Assembly: GCA_003223025.1 (NCBI GenBank)
Contig: QHXR01000006.1
Location: forward strand, 142,862 to 206,861
Direction of reading: 5' to 3'
Length of the DNA: 64,000 nt
Origin: Acidobacteriota bacterium
Lineage (GTDB): Bacteria > Acidobacteriota > Blastocatellia > Pyrinomonadales > Pyrinomonadaceae
The translations under genes and the position numbers were made by a program. Position 1 is the first letter of the stretch. Every line of letters begins with the position of its first letter. Below the pieces are notes generated by a model that ran no database searches, had not been told where the DNA came from, and saw only the letters and a list, made by a program, of their open reading frames with translations. Shown piece by piece: positions 16,343-25,800 of the stretch.

Positions 16343-17644
16343 ATGACAGATGAAAAACTAGTTCGCGGCCTTGGCCGCTGGGATCTAACTGCACTTGTGA
16401 TCAACGGGATCATCGGTGCCGGGATCTTCGGACTTCCCGCAAAAGTCTACGCACAGATCGGATCGTACAGCCTCTTCGCATTCGCCGCCTGTGCGGTGAT
16501 CATCGGACTGATCGTGCTCTGCTACGCCGAGGTTTCGAGCCGATTCTCGGCAACGGGCGGATCGTACCTCTACGCGAAGGAAGCCTTCGGACCGGCGATC
16601 GGCTTTGAGGTCGGTTGGCTTTATTGGATCGTTCGGATCGCGACCTTCGCAGCGAATTGCAACCTTTTGATAACCTACCTCGGATTTTTCATCCCTGGTG
16701 CTAACGAAGGATGGAAGCGGGCGGCGTTCGCGACACTCGTTGTCCTTATCATTACGATCGTGAATCTGGTCGGCGTTCGTGAGTCCGCGAGGATGACGAA
16801 CATCATGACATTCGGCAAACTTCTGCCGCTTGTCGCTTTCATACTTGTCGGAATATTTTTCATCCAACCGGGAAATTTCACGTTCGATGCCGCCCCGCAA
16901 TACTCGTCATTCTCAAGTGCAGTACTACTGCTGATCTATGCGTTCGTCGGTTTCGAAGCGGCGGCTGTCGTGTCCGGAGAGACCCGCGATCCCGAACGGA
17001 CGATCCCGTTCGGACTGCTCGTCGGTATTCTGATCGTGACGCTTTTTTATATTGCGATCCAGATCGTCTCGATCGGCACGCTTCCCGGACTCGCGACTTC
17101 CGAACGACCGATCGCCGATGCCGCCTCCGGATTTCTCGGTCGATACGGCGCGGCATTTATTTCGCTTGGCGTGATCGTCTCGATTCTGGGAAATCTCAAC
17201 ACGGGCGTTCTGAGCGCTACACGGACACTCTTCGCGATGTCCGAACAGCGAGAGCTGCCGCGCATTTTCGAATGGACGCATCCGAGATTTAAGACTCCGT
17301 ACGTTTCGATAATCGCGACGACGCTCGTGATGCTCGGCCTCACGATCTACTCATCGTTTCTCACGGCTGTCGCCATCGCCACGATCACGCGTCTGCTCTT
17401 TTATGCGACGACATGTCTTGCCCTTCCGATCTTTCGACGCCGCACAGATTTACCGCCGGCACAGTTTTCGGCACCGTTCGGCGTCGTCGCCGCAGTTCTT
17501 TCGCTGATCTTGATCGTTTGGCTGCTGACGAATGTAGACTTCTCTAAGGAAGGTTTGCCGATCGTAATATTCGCGACGATCGGGTTCATCGTGTACGCAG
17601 CATATTCTTTGTGGGAAAGCGCGCGGCGACTAAGTAAAACATGA
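16343..17644 (+). CDS. APC-superfamily amino acid permease
   Basis: The 433-residue polytopic membrane protein has about 12 predicted transmembrane helices. TM1 carries the unwound-helix signature INGIIGAGIFGLPA that contacts the amino acid substrate in APC transporters. GGSYLYAKEAFG and the later segment YAFVGFEAAAVVSGETRDPERTIPFG are also family hallmarks (the latter is the TM6 region and following loop). It probably imports an amino acid by proton or sodium symport at the inner membrane; the substrate is not predictable. It overlaps the next gene by four bases (ATGA at 17641), so the two are very likely translationally coupled. No clear Shine-Dalgarno sequence is seen at its start. Confidence 0.93.
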   Translation: MTDEKLVRGLGRWDLTALVINGIIGAGIFGLPAKVYAQIGSYSLFAFAACAVIIGLIVLCYAEVSSRFSATGGSYLYAKEAFGPAIGFEVGWLYWIVRIATFAANCNLLITYLGFFIPGANEGWKRAAFATLVVLIITIVNLVGVRESARMTNIMTFGKLLPLVAFILVGIFFIQPGNFTFDAAPQYSSFSSAVLLLIYAFVGFEAAAVVSGETRDPERTIPFGLLVGILIVTLFYIAIQIVSIGTLPGLATSERPIADAASGFLGRYGAAFISLGVIVSILGNLNTGVLSATRTLFAMSEQRELPRIFEWTHPRFKTPYVSIIATTLVMLGLTIYSSFLTAVAIATITRLLFYATTCLALPIFRRRTDLPPAQFSAPFGVVAAVLSLILIVWLLTNVDFSKEGLPIVIFATIGFIVYAAYSLWESARRLSKT

Positions 17645-19344
17645 CTGGTTCCGTCAAGAATATTCTGATCGTCGTTCTGATCATCGCCGCATGTGCGATC
17701 GTGTACTCGCAGGTCGTTGGTTTCGACTTCATCAACATCGACGATCGCGCATACGTCTGGGAAAACCCGGCGGTCCAAAGCGGTTTGAATTCGCGTTCGA
17801 TCGCGTGGGCATTTTCTGCAATGTACGCGGGAAACTGGCATCCGCTGACCTGGCTTTCGCACATGCTCGACGCTCAAATGTTCGGGCCGTGGGCCGGCGG
17901 TCATCATCTGACGAACGCGATTCTGCACACCGTCAATTCACTTCTCGTTTATTTTGTTCTTAGATCGATGACCGGTTGCACGTGGAAATCCGCGACCGTC
18001 GCGCTGCTCTTTGCGGTACATCCGGCGCACGTCGAGTCAGTCGCGTGGATCGCCGAACGAAAAGACGTCCTGAGCACGACATTCTGGCTGCTGACGATGA
18101 TTGCTTATGTTCGTTACGCGAGGTCCGCGGATAAAGGCTGGCACAAAATGATCCCGGTCGTGATTCTATTCGCGCTCGGGCTGATGGCGAAGTCGATGCT
18201 CGTGACGCTGCCGTTCGTATTGTTGCTTTGCGATTACTGGCCGCTCGATCGATTGAAAACCAGATCCGATCTTCGTCCGCTTATTATCGAAAAGCTTCCG
18301 CTGTTCGCACTCACGATCGCGTCGTCGGTTATCACATACATTGCACAGAGCTCGGTCGGTGCGACGGCGTCGATGAGCTACATTCCGCGTGAGACGCGTT
18401 TCGCAAACTCGATAATTTCTTACGGCCGTTACTTGAAGATGCTCGTCTACCCGTTCGATCTCGGAAACTACTATCCGCTCGACACCACTTCGATCGATCC
18501 AATCGCGTTAGCGTCTGCGGTGATAGCACTTGCGGTCATCAGTATTTTGGTCTGGCGATATCGGAACGGTCACGAATACCTTTTCACCGGATGGCTCTGG
18601 TTTCTCGGCACGCTCGTTCCGGTCATCGGGTTTATTCAAGTCGGTCTGCAAAGCCATGCGGATCGATACACGTACATTCCGTACATGGGACTTTTCGTCA
18701 TGATCGTTTGGGGCGTCGCGGATTTGAGCAAGCGATTTAGTTTGAATCTGAAAGTCCCGGCCGCGATAACGGTCGTTGTCGTGTTGTCCCTGACGACGCT
18801 CGCTTACCGTCAGACCTCGCTCTGGAGAAGCAGCGACGCGCTGTACACGCACACGCTCTCCTTCACTCGCAACAATCAAATGCTATTGAGCAACCTCTGC
18901 CTCTTCTACGTCGCGAAGGCAGACGCGGCGACGGCGAATGAGAAATGCACCGAGCTTCTCGCGCAGATGCCGCCGTCGGCGGACGCGTCCGAGATCCTCG
19001 GATATCTAAAGATCCAGACCGGCAAATACGATGAGGCGGTGCGTCTTCTTCAGGATGCGGCGCGGATGGATCCGGCGTCGGCGCAGATCCTACTGCGACT
19101 TGCTCAAGCGCAAGCTCTTCGGGGTGATGCGGGAGTGGCGGAGCAGACTATAATGACAGCGATGACGATGAAGAATGCCGGAGAGAATCCTCAGATCGTC
19201 GCCGAGACGACGGTCGCCATCGCCGACAGTTTTGCAAAATCGGGACGGAGAGATAAAGCCACGGAGTATTATCAGCGGGCCTTGGCCGTGATACCGAACA
19301 TGCCGCAGGCGCGGGCGGGACTGGAAAAATTAGGAGTCAAGTAA
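17641..19344 (+). CDS. TMTC/DUF1736-like membrane glycosyltransferase-type protein with C-terminal TPRs
   Basis: The 567-residue protein begins with a transmembrane helix and the GT-C-like first loop FDFINIDDRAYVWENP, where the acidic pair is typical of Dol-P-mannose-dependent transferases. HPLTWLSHMLDAQMFG, HHLTNAILHTVNSLLV and VHPAHVESVAWIAERKDVLS are the conserved blocks of the TMTC-like family. About ten further helices follow, to roughly residue 400, and the last 160 residues form TPR-like helical pairs (GYLKIQTGKYDEAVRLLQDA, YYQRALAVIPNMPQARAGLE). In animals TMTC proteins are O-mannosyltransferases; bacterial members are uncharacterised. An acceptor exported through the periplasm is plausible. 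Co-transcribed with the permease upstream and the secreted protein downstream. Confidence 0.85.
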   Translation: MTGSVKNILIVVLIIAACAIVYSQVVGFDFINIDDRAYVWENPAVQSGLNSRSIAWAFSAMYAGNWHPLTWLSHMLDAQMFGPWAGGHHLTNAILHTVNSLLVYFVLRSMTGCTWKSATVALLFAVHPAHVESVAWIAERKDVLSTTFWLLTMIAYVRYARSADKGWHKMIPVVILFALGLMAKSMLVTLPFVLLLCDYWPLDRLKTRSDLRPLIIEKLPLFALTIASSVITYIAQSSVGATASMSYIPRETRFANSIISYGRYLKMLVYPFDLGNYYPLDTTSIDPIALASAVIALAVISILVWRYRNGHEYLFTGWLWFLGTLVPVIGFIQVGLQSHADRYTYIPYMGLFVMIVWGVADLSKRFSLNLKVPAAITVVVVLSLTTLAYRQTSLWRSSDALYTHTLSFTRNNQMLLSNLCLFYVAKADAATANEKCTELLAQMPPSADASEILGYLKIQTGKYDEAVRLLQDAARMDPASAQILLRLAQAQALRGDAGVAEQTIMTAMTMKNAGENPQIVAETTVAIADSFAKSGRRDKATEYYQRALAVIPNMPQARAGLEKLGVK

Positions 19345-20145
19345 ATGAAGATAATTTCGACAGCGATCTGCGTTCTAATTCTTTGCAGCTTCATCGCCGG
19401 ACAATCGAACATCGTGCCGATCGTCGAACTCAGCCATCGCGGCCTGATGGGTGGCGTACAAAATGGAAAGTGGATCGCGCCGACGAAGTTCGCTTCCAAG
19501 ATGCCGGCGGAATCGGAATTCGTACTTGTCGGCTGGAAGGGTGTCGAAGAAGGCGGCGTCAGTCTCGCGAAGAAAGGAGAGCAGGAAGATGTCTGCCAGG
19601 ATTTTACGCGGATGCAATTCGAGCTCGAGCAGGATCACGGGGTCGCGATCGGCTCGGCGGCGAAGTGGAATCCGGTTCCGCGTCTGCCGAAGACGATCGA
19701 TCCGAACAGCGCAGCGTATAAAAGCGTCGTCACAAACTTTCTCCGCAGCAAAGGAATCGCTCGTCCGGTCGTGAAAATAAAGGAAGCGTTTCGAGTCGAT
19801 CTCGAGGGCGACGGCGTCGAAGAGGTGATCATCTCTGCGACGAATTACAAGAACGGAATTTCATCCGACGCGTGGACCGGCGATTACTCGTTCGTCATCG
19901 TCCGCAAGGCGGTTGGAAAAGTCGTGACTAACTATCTTCTGAAAGGCGAATTCGTCTTAAAGCGTGTGAACTTCGGCGCTCCGAGTGAATATCATGTTTC
20001 CGCGATCGCCGATTTGAATGGCGACGGGAAGATGGAGATCGTGCTCAACGGTTTTTACTACGAAGGCGATTTCGCGGGTGCGTTCGAGATGAGGAATGGC
20101 AAGCCGGTCGAGATCAAAGAATTCGAGATCGGCTGTGGTGTGTAA
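19345..20145 (+). CDS. Secreted protein of unknown function with VCBS-like calcium loop
   Basis: The ATG follows the stop of the preceding gene without a gap, so it is the third gene of that operon. The 266-residue protein has a signal peptide (IISTAICVLILCSFIAGQ). The C-terminal half has a DLEGDGVEEVIISA segment and a DLNGDGKMEIVLNGFYYEG segment, both resembling DxDGDG calcium loops of FG-GAP/VCBS repeats. The N-terminal half (VELSHRGLMGGVQNGKWI, KFASKMPAESEFVLVGW) is not recognised. Probably a periplasmic or surface protein; a link to the putative glycosyltransferase upstream, for example as an acceptor, is speculation. Confidence 0.75.
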   Translation: MKIISTAICVLILCSFIAGQSNIVPIVELSHRGLMGGVQNGKWIAPTKFASKMPAESEFVLVGWKGVEEGGVSLAKKGEQEDVCQDFTRMQFELEQDHGVAIGSAAKWNPVPRLPKTIDPNSAAYKSVVTNFLRSKGIARPVVKIKEAFRVDLEGDGVEEVIISATNYKNGISSDAWTGDYSFVIVRKAVGKVVTNYLLKGEFVLKRVNFGAPSEYHVSAIADLNGDGKMEIVLNGFYYEGDFAGAFEMRNGKPVEIKEFEIGCGV

Positions 20146-20148
20146 CGC

Positions 20149-20237
20149 CGCCGTCCCGGCGGCTGTTTCGCAGGCGTCCCGCCGGCGACCGAAGGCGGGA
20201 CGCCTTCGGGACAGCCAGCGGGACGCTGGCGCTACGA
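20149..20237. repeat. GC-rich palindromic repeat cluster between convergent genes
   Basis: Short palindromes such as gccgtcccggcggc, ggcgggacgccttcggg and cagcgggacgctgg are packed between the convergent stop codons. They could serve as a bidirectional terminator but have no T tract. Confidence 0.6.
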
Positions 20238-21266
20238 TTAGAAAACGCCTTCGCCAAGAAACTCCCGCCGTAAATAAGTGATCGTGGCCTGCAGCGTTTC
20301 TTGAGGATCCCGAGGCGCGAAACCGATCTCCTCTTCGGCCTTCGACGAATCGAAATACCAAAAATATTCGGCCTGCTCCACTTCTTTCGATGCGACCGGC
20401 GAGGTCTTGCCCCAATTCTTGAACACGGATTCGATCATCGTCGAACCGGCCATCGCGAGCTTCTTTGGAACCTTGAACATTGGAGCAGAAATTCCGCTTA
20501 GCCGTTCGAGCCTTCCGAAGAATTGCGGGAACGTCATGTTCGCTGCACCGAGAAGATATTTTTCTTGATGCTGCCCTTTCTCCAGCGCAGAGATGAACGC
20601 CGACGCAGCATCGCGAGCATCGACGAAATTCAAACCGCCGCTCGGACTGTATGGAATTTTTCGGGCGAGAAAATCTAGGACAGGCTTCGTCGAGCTCAGC
20701 CGCTCGTCGTCCGGCCCGAGCAACAACGATGGATTTAAGATCACGAGTTTTCGACCTTCCCCATCGAAATTCTCGAGCGCCGCACGTTCCTGATAATACT
20801 TCGACGCGTAGTACGCCCAACGCGAAAACACGTCGACCGGCTGCGGAAATGTTTCGTCGAATATCTGCTCGTCTTCGCCGACCGCGATCGTTCCGCTCGA
20901 CGAAGCGAGCAGCATCGTCTGTACGCCGGCTTCCTTCGCCGCTTCGCACAGGATGCGAGTTCCTTCGACATGAACTTTGTTCATCGCCGCCGCGTCTTCA
21001 TTGTCGCGTGAAACTTTTCCGGCGAGATGGAAGATCGCGGATACGTTTGCAACCGCCGCTTTAACGTCATCCGTCTTTGTCACCGAACCGACTGCCGGCT
21101 CGACACCCGCGTCCGTCATCCATTCCGGAACGCTCGAGGCCATGACACGAAGATTCTTTTCACCCGCATCGAGAAGTTGCCTCACGATATGCGTCCCGAG
21201 GAATCCGGTCCCGCCTGTAACGAGGATCTTCTTTTCTACTTTTGCAATTGCTTTCTTCTTTGGCAT
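20238..21266 (-). CDS. NAD(P)-dependent epimerase/dehydratase (extended SDR)
   Basis: The 342-residue protein has the extended-SDR glycine motif VTGGTGFLGTHIV near residue 17, the NAG-type segment VSAIFHLAGKVSRDN, an active-site Ser in LLASSSGTIAVG and the YxxxK pair in YYASKYYQERA. These define an NAD(P)-dependent oxidoreductase of the dihydroflavonol reductase/HpnA-like branch. Substrates in this branch range from nucleotide sugars to hopanoid and steroid intermediates, so the substrate is left open. It is convergent with the operon at 16343-20145 and lies upstream of nothing obvious on its strand; the 21267-21398 spacer upstream is filled with an inverted repeat, so its promoter is unclear. 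Confidence 0.9.
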   Translation of the reverse strand: MPKKKAIAKVEKKILVTGGTGFLGTHIVRQLLDAGEKNLRVMASSVPEWMTDAGVEPAVGSVTKTDDVKAAVANVSAIFHLAGKVSRDNEDAAAMNKVHVEGTRILCEAAKEAGVQTMLLASSSGTIAVGEDEQIFDETFPQPVDVFSRWAYYASKYYQERAALENFDGEGRKLVILNPSLLLGPDDERLSSTKPVLDFLARKIPYSPSGGLNFVDARDAASAFISALEKGQHQEKYLLGAANMTFPQFFGRLERLSGISAPMFKVPKKLAMAGSTMIESVFKNWGKTSPVASKEVEQAEYFWYFDSSKAEEEIGFAPRDPQETLQATITYLRREFLGEGVF

Positions 21267-21274
21267 AGGTGGTT

Positions 21275-21397
21275 TTTACCGCAGAGACGCTGAGACGCAG
21301 AGAAAATTAATCCAGCGCGTCGAGGGAGCGTAATACCTTCGTCATCGCGATCATTCTTATTTCTATCGATCTCGGCGTCTCTGCGTCTCTGCGGTAA
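21275..21397. repeat. Inverted repeat of the CCGCAGAGACGC type
   Basis: taccgcagagacgctgagac near 21277 and its near-complement ending at 21397 flank a 70-base centre. The same design recurs with related arm sequences at 46967-47047 and 48333-48423. Confidence 0.75.
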
Positions 21398-21398
21398 A

Positions 21399-22778
21399 TC
21401 ATTTCCACGTCTTTCGGATCGGATGAGCCTCGGTATTGAACACAACACTCTTTACGTCCAGTTTATTCTCCGTTGAGAACAGAAGATAAAAATATTTGAA
21501 TGTCTCGGCGAAAACGAAGCTCTGCATCGCGTCCGCTTTCTCTTTCGTGACGACGCTTTTCAAATGCGCGTAGCCGACATCGGTGCGGCAGTACTTCACG
21601 AAATCGCGCCATATGTGTTCGCCCATCGCGAGATATTTCGGATCTTTTGTGAATTGATAAAGATAGTAAGTCGACTCGATGATCTCGGGCCGGAGTGGAT
21701 ATCCCGCGTGCTCGACGACGCCGGTCTTGTAGTTATAAACCTCGGGCTCGATGCCATTGACCTGCCACATTTTGAACATCGAATCCTGAAGCGCACGCGC
21801 ACGATTCAGATCGCCATCAAGTGCAAGTAACGCCGGAAAGAATGCATCGAGCGCACCGGTTGTCGTCTCGGTTCGCTTTCCGGTATTCATGTCCGCGTGG
21901 CCGTACCAAAGATCGCCGACAATGACCGGACCGTTGACGTTCTTCCTGCTCATGTTCTCGCCTTCATCGGCGAGATATGTGTTGATCTTCCCGATCGAAT
22001 CTTCCCACATCGACTGGCAATCCTTATCGCCGAACAGACGCGAGCATTTCAAAAGATATTCGTAATATGAGTCGATCTCGGCGCTGACATGGCTATCGGG
22101 ATTCGTCCACTTTCCTGTCTCGACGTTGATGTTCGTCCCGACGAGTCCGATCGGCGAACGACGTTTGTAAGTTTCGACCAGAGCGCGTTTTGCCTTCTCG
22201 TAATAGATCGGCTTGCCGGTGAGTTTCGACAGCGTCCCGAATTCTAAAATCAACGTTCCGGTCTCAGCCGGATTCGTCACTTCGCCGCGCGTTTTTCCCG
22301 TTCGAAGATTTACATATCGATAAGGCAATCCTGTCGGAGATTCGAATACCGGAAGCAGACGCGTCCCGAGATCGTCGGCCATCGCGAGCAACTTGTTATC
22401 GCCGGTGATCTGATAGTTCGTCAACAATCCGCCGAGAAGCCGGATCGTGATCTCGAAATTCTGGACGTCGAAGTCTTTGTTGAAATTCAGATTCTCGGTG
22501 ATGTACTTCCGTGTGTCGTCGGCTTCTTTCTTGAAGCCCATGACATACATCGTGTCGAGCGCATCGACCGGCGTCATGAGCAGCGGCTCGGCATACCAGT
22601 TGTGAAAAGATTTCGAAAGCGGTTTTAGATCGTCGTTGCCCCACGCGTACTTTTTGTAACCGTTCCACGCGTGGAGGAATTCCGTTTTAACTTCGGAGGC
22701 CAGAGCCTTGCGATCCGTTTGGGCAAACGCGCTCGAGCAAAGCAACAGGCAAAATAAACCAGCAAATATTTTCCGCAT
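21399..22778 (-). CDS. Glycoside hydrolase family 47 class I alpha-mannosidase, exported
   Basis: The 459-residue protein (start at ATG 22778, opening the signal peptide IFAGLFCLLLCSSAFAQ; ATG 22793 is also possible) carries the blocks of GH47: HAWNGYKKYAWGNDDLKPLS, VDALDTMYVMGF, FEITIRLLGGLLTNY, GLPYRYVN, SYYEYLLK, LRPEIIESTYYLYQFT, SFVFAETFKYFYLLFS and the C-terminal FNTEAHPI. The conserved acidic residues and the terminal Thr-Glu-Ala-His element, which positions the calcium ion, are present. GH47 enzymes are inverting, calcium-dependent alpha-1,2-mannosidases best known from eukaryotic N-glycan trimming; bacterial members are uncommon. It would trim mannosides in the periplasm or outside the cell. 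It is a solitary gene flanked by repeats. Confidence 0.93.
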   Translation of the reverse strand: MRKIFAGLFCLLLCSSAFAQTDRKALASEVKTEFLHAWNGYKKYAWGNDDLKPLSKSFHNWYAEPLLMTPVDALDTMYVMGFKKEADDTRKYITENLNFNKDFDVQNFEITIRLLGGLLTNYQITGDNKLLAMADDLGTRLLPVFESPTGLPYRYVNLRTGKTRGEVTNPAETGTLILEFGTLSKLTGKPIYYEKAKRALVETYKRRSPIGLVGTNINVETGKWTNPDSHVSAEIDSYYEYLLKCSRLFGDKDCQSMWEDSIGKINTYLADEGENMSRKNVNGPVIVGDLWYGHADMNTGKRTETTTGALDAFFPALLALDGDLNRARALQDSMFKMWQVNGIEPEVYNYKTGVVEHAGYPLRPEIIESTYYLYQFTKDPKYLAMGEHIWRDFVKYCRTDVGYAHLKSVVTKEKADAMQSFVFAETFKYFYLLFSTENKLDVKSVVFNTEAHPIRKTWK

Positions 22779-22793
22779 GTGTCTATCAACCAT

Positions 22794-22890
22794 TACAAAA
22801 TTAATAATTACACCATTATGGATTTACATAGCAGAAAGGCAGATCTACCTCGGAAGTAATTATTAATTCCGTAATTGGTAATTTTGTAAT
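22794..22890. repeat. AT-rich inverted repeat (TTACAAAATTA type)
   Basis: ttacaaaattaataattac near 22795 is matched by gtaattattaat and taattttgtaa between 22855 and 22890. It fills the 115-bp gap between the GH47 gene and the megaenzyme and looks like another short-period repeat family. Confidence 0.65.
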
Positions 22891-22892
22891 TT

Positions 22893-25800
22893 CTATTCAT
22901 CGATCACGGGTTCCTGTTTTCGCGATCTTCTTCGTTCGGCTTTCCATTGCTTTCGTACCGCCGGTACATCGAACTTGTCGCGTTTGCCGTCGCGCATATT
23001 CTCGATCTCGTGCTGAACTCGGGCGGCGATCAGACGATACGCTTCGGTGTTCGGAACGCCTTCGGTCATCTTCTTGAGCTCTTCGTATTCGAGAAAATGC
23101 CCGACCTTCGCACCGATCTTCGCGCCGAAGCTGCTGCCTTTCGGGATGATCGTACCTTTCGGGAACGCATCGTACGTTCCCCAGATGTAGATCGGCAGAA
23201 TCCCGATCTTCTGATTTAAGGCGAGGTAACCGATGATCGGTTTGAACTCCGCGATCTGTCCGCTCTCCTGACGTCCGCCTTCGGGAAAGATGAGGGCGTT
23301 GTAACCTTCATCCAGTATTCGGGTCACGTGACGGAGCGATTGCCGCAAACTTCCGGTCCGTTCTATCGGAACGAGCGTCGTGAAATTGTTCATGTACGCA
23401 CGCTTGTATTTTGTATCGAACCAGTAATCCGCTGCGGCGACTGCGACCGTCTGATCGGCCATGCCTGGTCCCAGCGCTTTTTTCACAAGTCCCGTATCGA
23501 TGTGCGAAGTGTGATTCGGAGCGACGATAAAGTTTACGTGCTGCGGAACGTTCGATTCGCCTTCGATCCGCGTGTCGAGCACGCCTTCGTACAAAGTCTC
23601 CTGAGCAAAACTCACGACTGCATTTCCGGCTCGACGTATGATCGACGGAATGACAATGTCTTCGTCGTCCTTCTTCTCTTCGACTCGCGGCTCATCGGCA
23701 AGCTTCTTGGATTTATCGACGCGTTGGACCGCAGTGAGCAACTCCCGAACTGTCTGTACTTCATTCAAAGTATCCGGCGAAAGCACTCTGCCGCCCGCGT
23801 CCTCAACTGCCGCCTGCAACTCGACGAACATGAGCGAATCGAAACCGAGATCTGAAAGCTTGTCATCGGTCGCAATGTCCGAAAGCGGACGATTCGAAAC
23901 CGTCGCGACGATCTTCCGGATCCAAACCGCGTTGTCATCGCCGCGTGATTCCACAACCGCGTTCGTCCGTTTCTTAGAGCGATCTTCCAAACCTTGAAGC
24001 ATCTCGACGACTTCGGGACGCTTCACTTTTCGAGTCGCGGTCCTCGGCAATTCGAACGGAGTGATGTGGAGGATCTTCACGCGTTTGAAGAACGGTATCG
24101 ACGCCGACACTTCGCGGAAATGCTCTTCGACTTTTTTATTAACTTCGGCCCGCGCTAATGCGATGTCGTGTTCGTAATCCGGTACGACAAGCGTCGCGAT
24201 CTTCTCGCCGCCATCATCGTCGGGCAATCCAACGACACTCAATTCCTTTATGAAACCCGATTTTCCGTAGAGGTCCTCGATCTCGTCGGGATAAATATTT
24301 TTTCCGTTCGAATCGATGATGACGTCCTTCGATCGGCCGACGATGAAAAGATTTCCATCTTCATCGATCTTGCCGAGATCACCCGTTTTCAGCCATCGAT
24401 CCTGAAGCACCGCCTCGGTCGCTTCTTCGTTGTTGTAGTAACCGAGCATGACATTCTGCCCGCGAGCGAAAACTTCACCGACGCCGCTGTCATCCGGATT
24501 GTCGATCTTTACTTCGACGCCCGGAAGCGGTTTGCCGACGCTTCCACGCAGCAATTTATTTCCCGGACGTGCGACGGTGAGAACGGGCGAAGATTCCGTT
24601 AGCCCATAACCTTCGAGCACGGTGAAACCGAGTCCGTGCAGATCTTTCTGAACCTTTTCGCTCAATGCCGAACCACCCGAGATCAAGTAACGCATTTTGC
24701 CGCCCATGCCTTGATGGATCGGGAAAAATACGATCGGTCCGAGATTGAACGGCGTGTTGTCGCGGATCCATGCGTTGAACTCGATCATGTTATCCGCGAT
24801 ATCGGCGATCCAATCGCCGCGTTCGCGCAATCGGGTCTTAATGCGTCGATGCAGCATCTCCCACAACGCCGGCACACCGACCATTCCGGTGACGTGACCG
24901 TTCTCGATCGAGTGCGAAAGTTCTTCGGCGGAGAGTTCGTTGAGATATGTGATCTGAGTTCCGTTTGAGAACGGTGTCAGAAATCCCGCCGAGAATTCGA
25001 ATGTGTGATGCATCGGCAGCACGGACAAGACTCCGTCGGTGATGTCCATGTTGAGCACGCTCGACAGCATCGAGATCATGTTCGTGAAATTCTTATGCGA
25101 CAGCATCACCGCTTTCGGTTTGCCGGTCGTTCCGGATGTGAAGATCAACGACGCGACTGAATTCGACAGGATCTTCGCCGGCAGAAGTGCGTTGCGTTTT
25201 GCTTCTTCGGTCTCGTCCGGCATTTCGAAAACTTCGTCGAAAGTCCAAACTTTGAAATTTTGGCTTTTGGATTTTGGATTTTGGATTCCCGGTTCCTTCG
25301 ATGACGAATCGGAGGAAGCAAAACTCCCCTCCTTCCGAAGGAGGGGTGGCGGCGTTTCGCCGGCGGGGTGGTTCTCTCGACGCACTGCTACGACTTCTTC
25401 CAAACGCGAATGAAGCTCAGGATTCTCGTCCGCTAACTTGGGCGAAAGAACGATCGCAGACGCTTCACCCGCTTTCGCGAAGTTCACGATCTCTTCAACC
25501 GAGCTCGCCGGATCGATCGGGATCGCCGTCGCTCCGGCTTTCAAAATTCCAAAGTACGTCATGCCCCACTCGGGCATATTGTTGGAAAACAGGATCACGC
25601 GATCGCCGTGTTGGATGCCGTTCTTCGCAAAAAATCCGGCGGCACGCATCGTCAGTTCGCGCACATCTTCGAAGGTGTACTGTTCTTTTCGTCCGTTGCG
25701 TTCGATCCGCATCGCGACGCGTGTCGGGAATCGTTTGACCGATGTGTCGAACAGATCGAGCAGATCTTTGTACGTGTACGAACGCTTCTCCTGACTCTTT

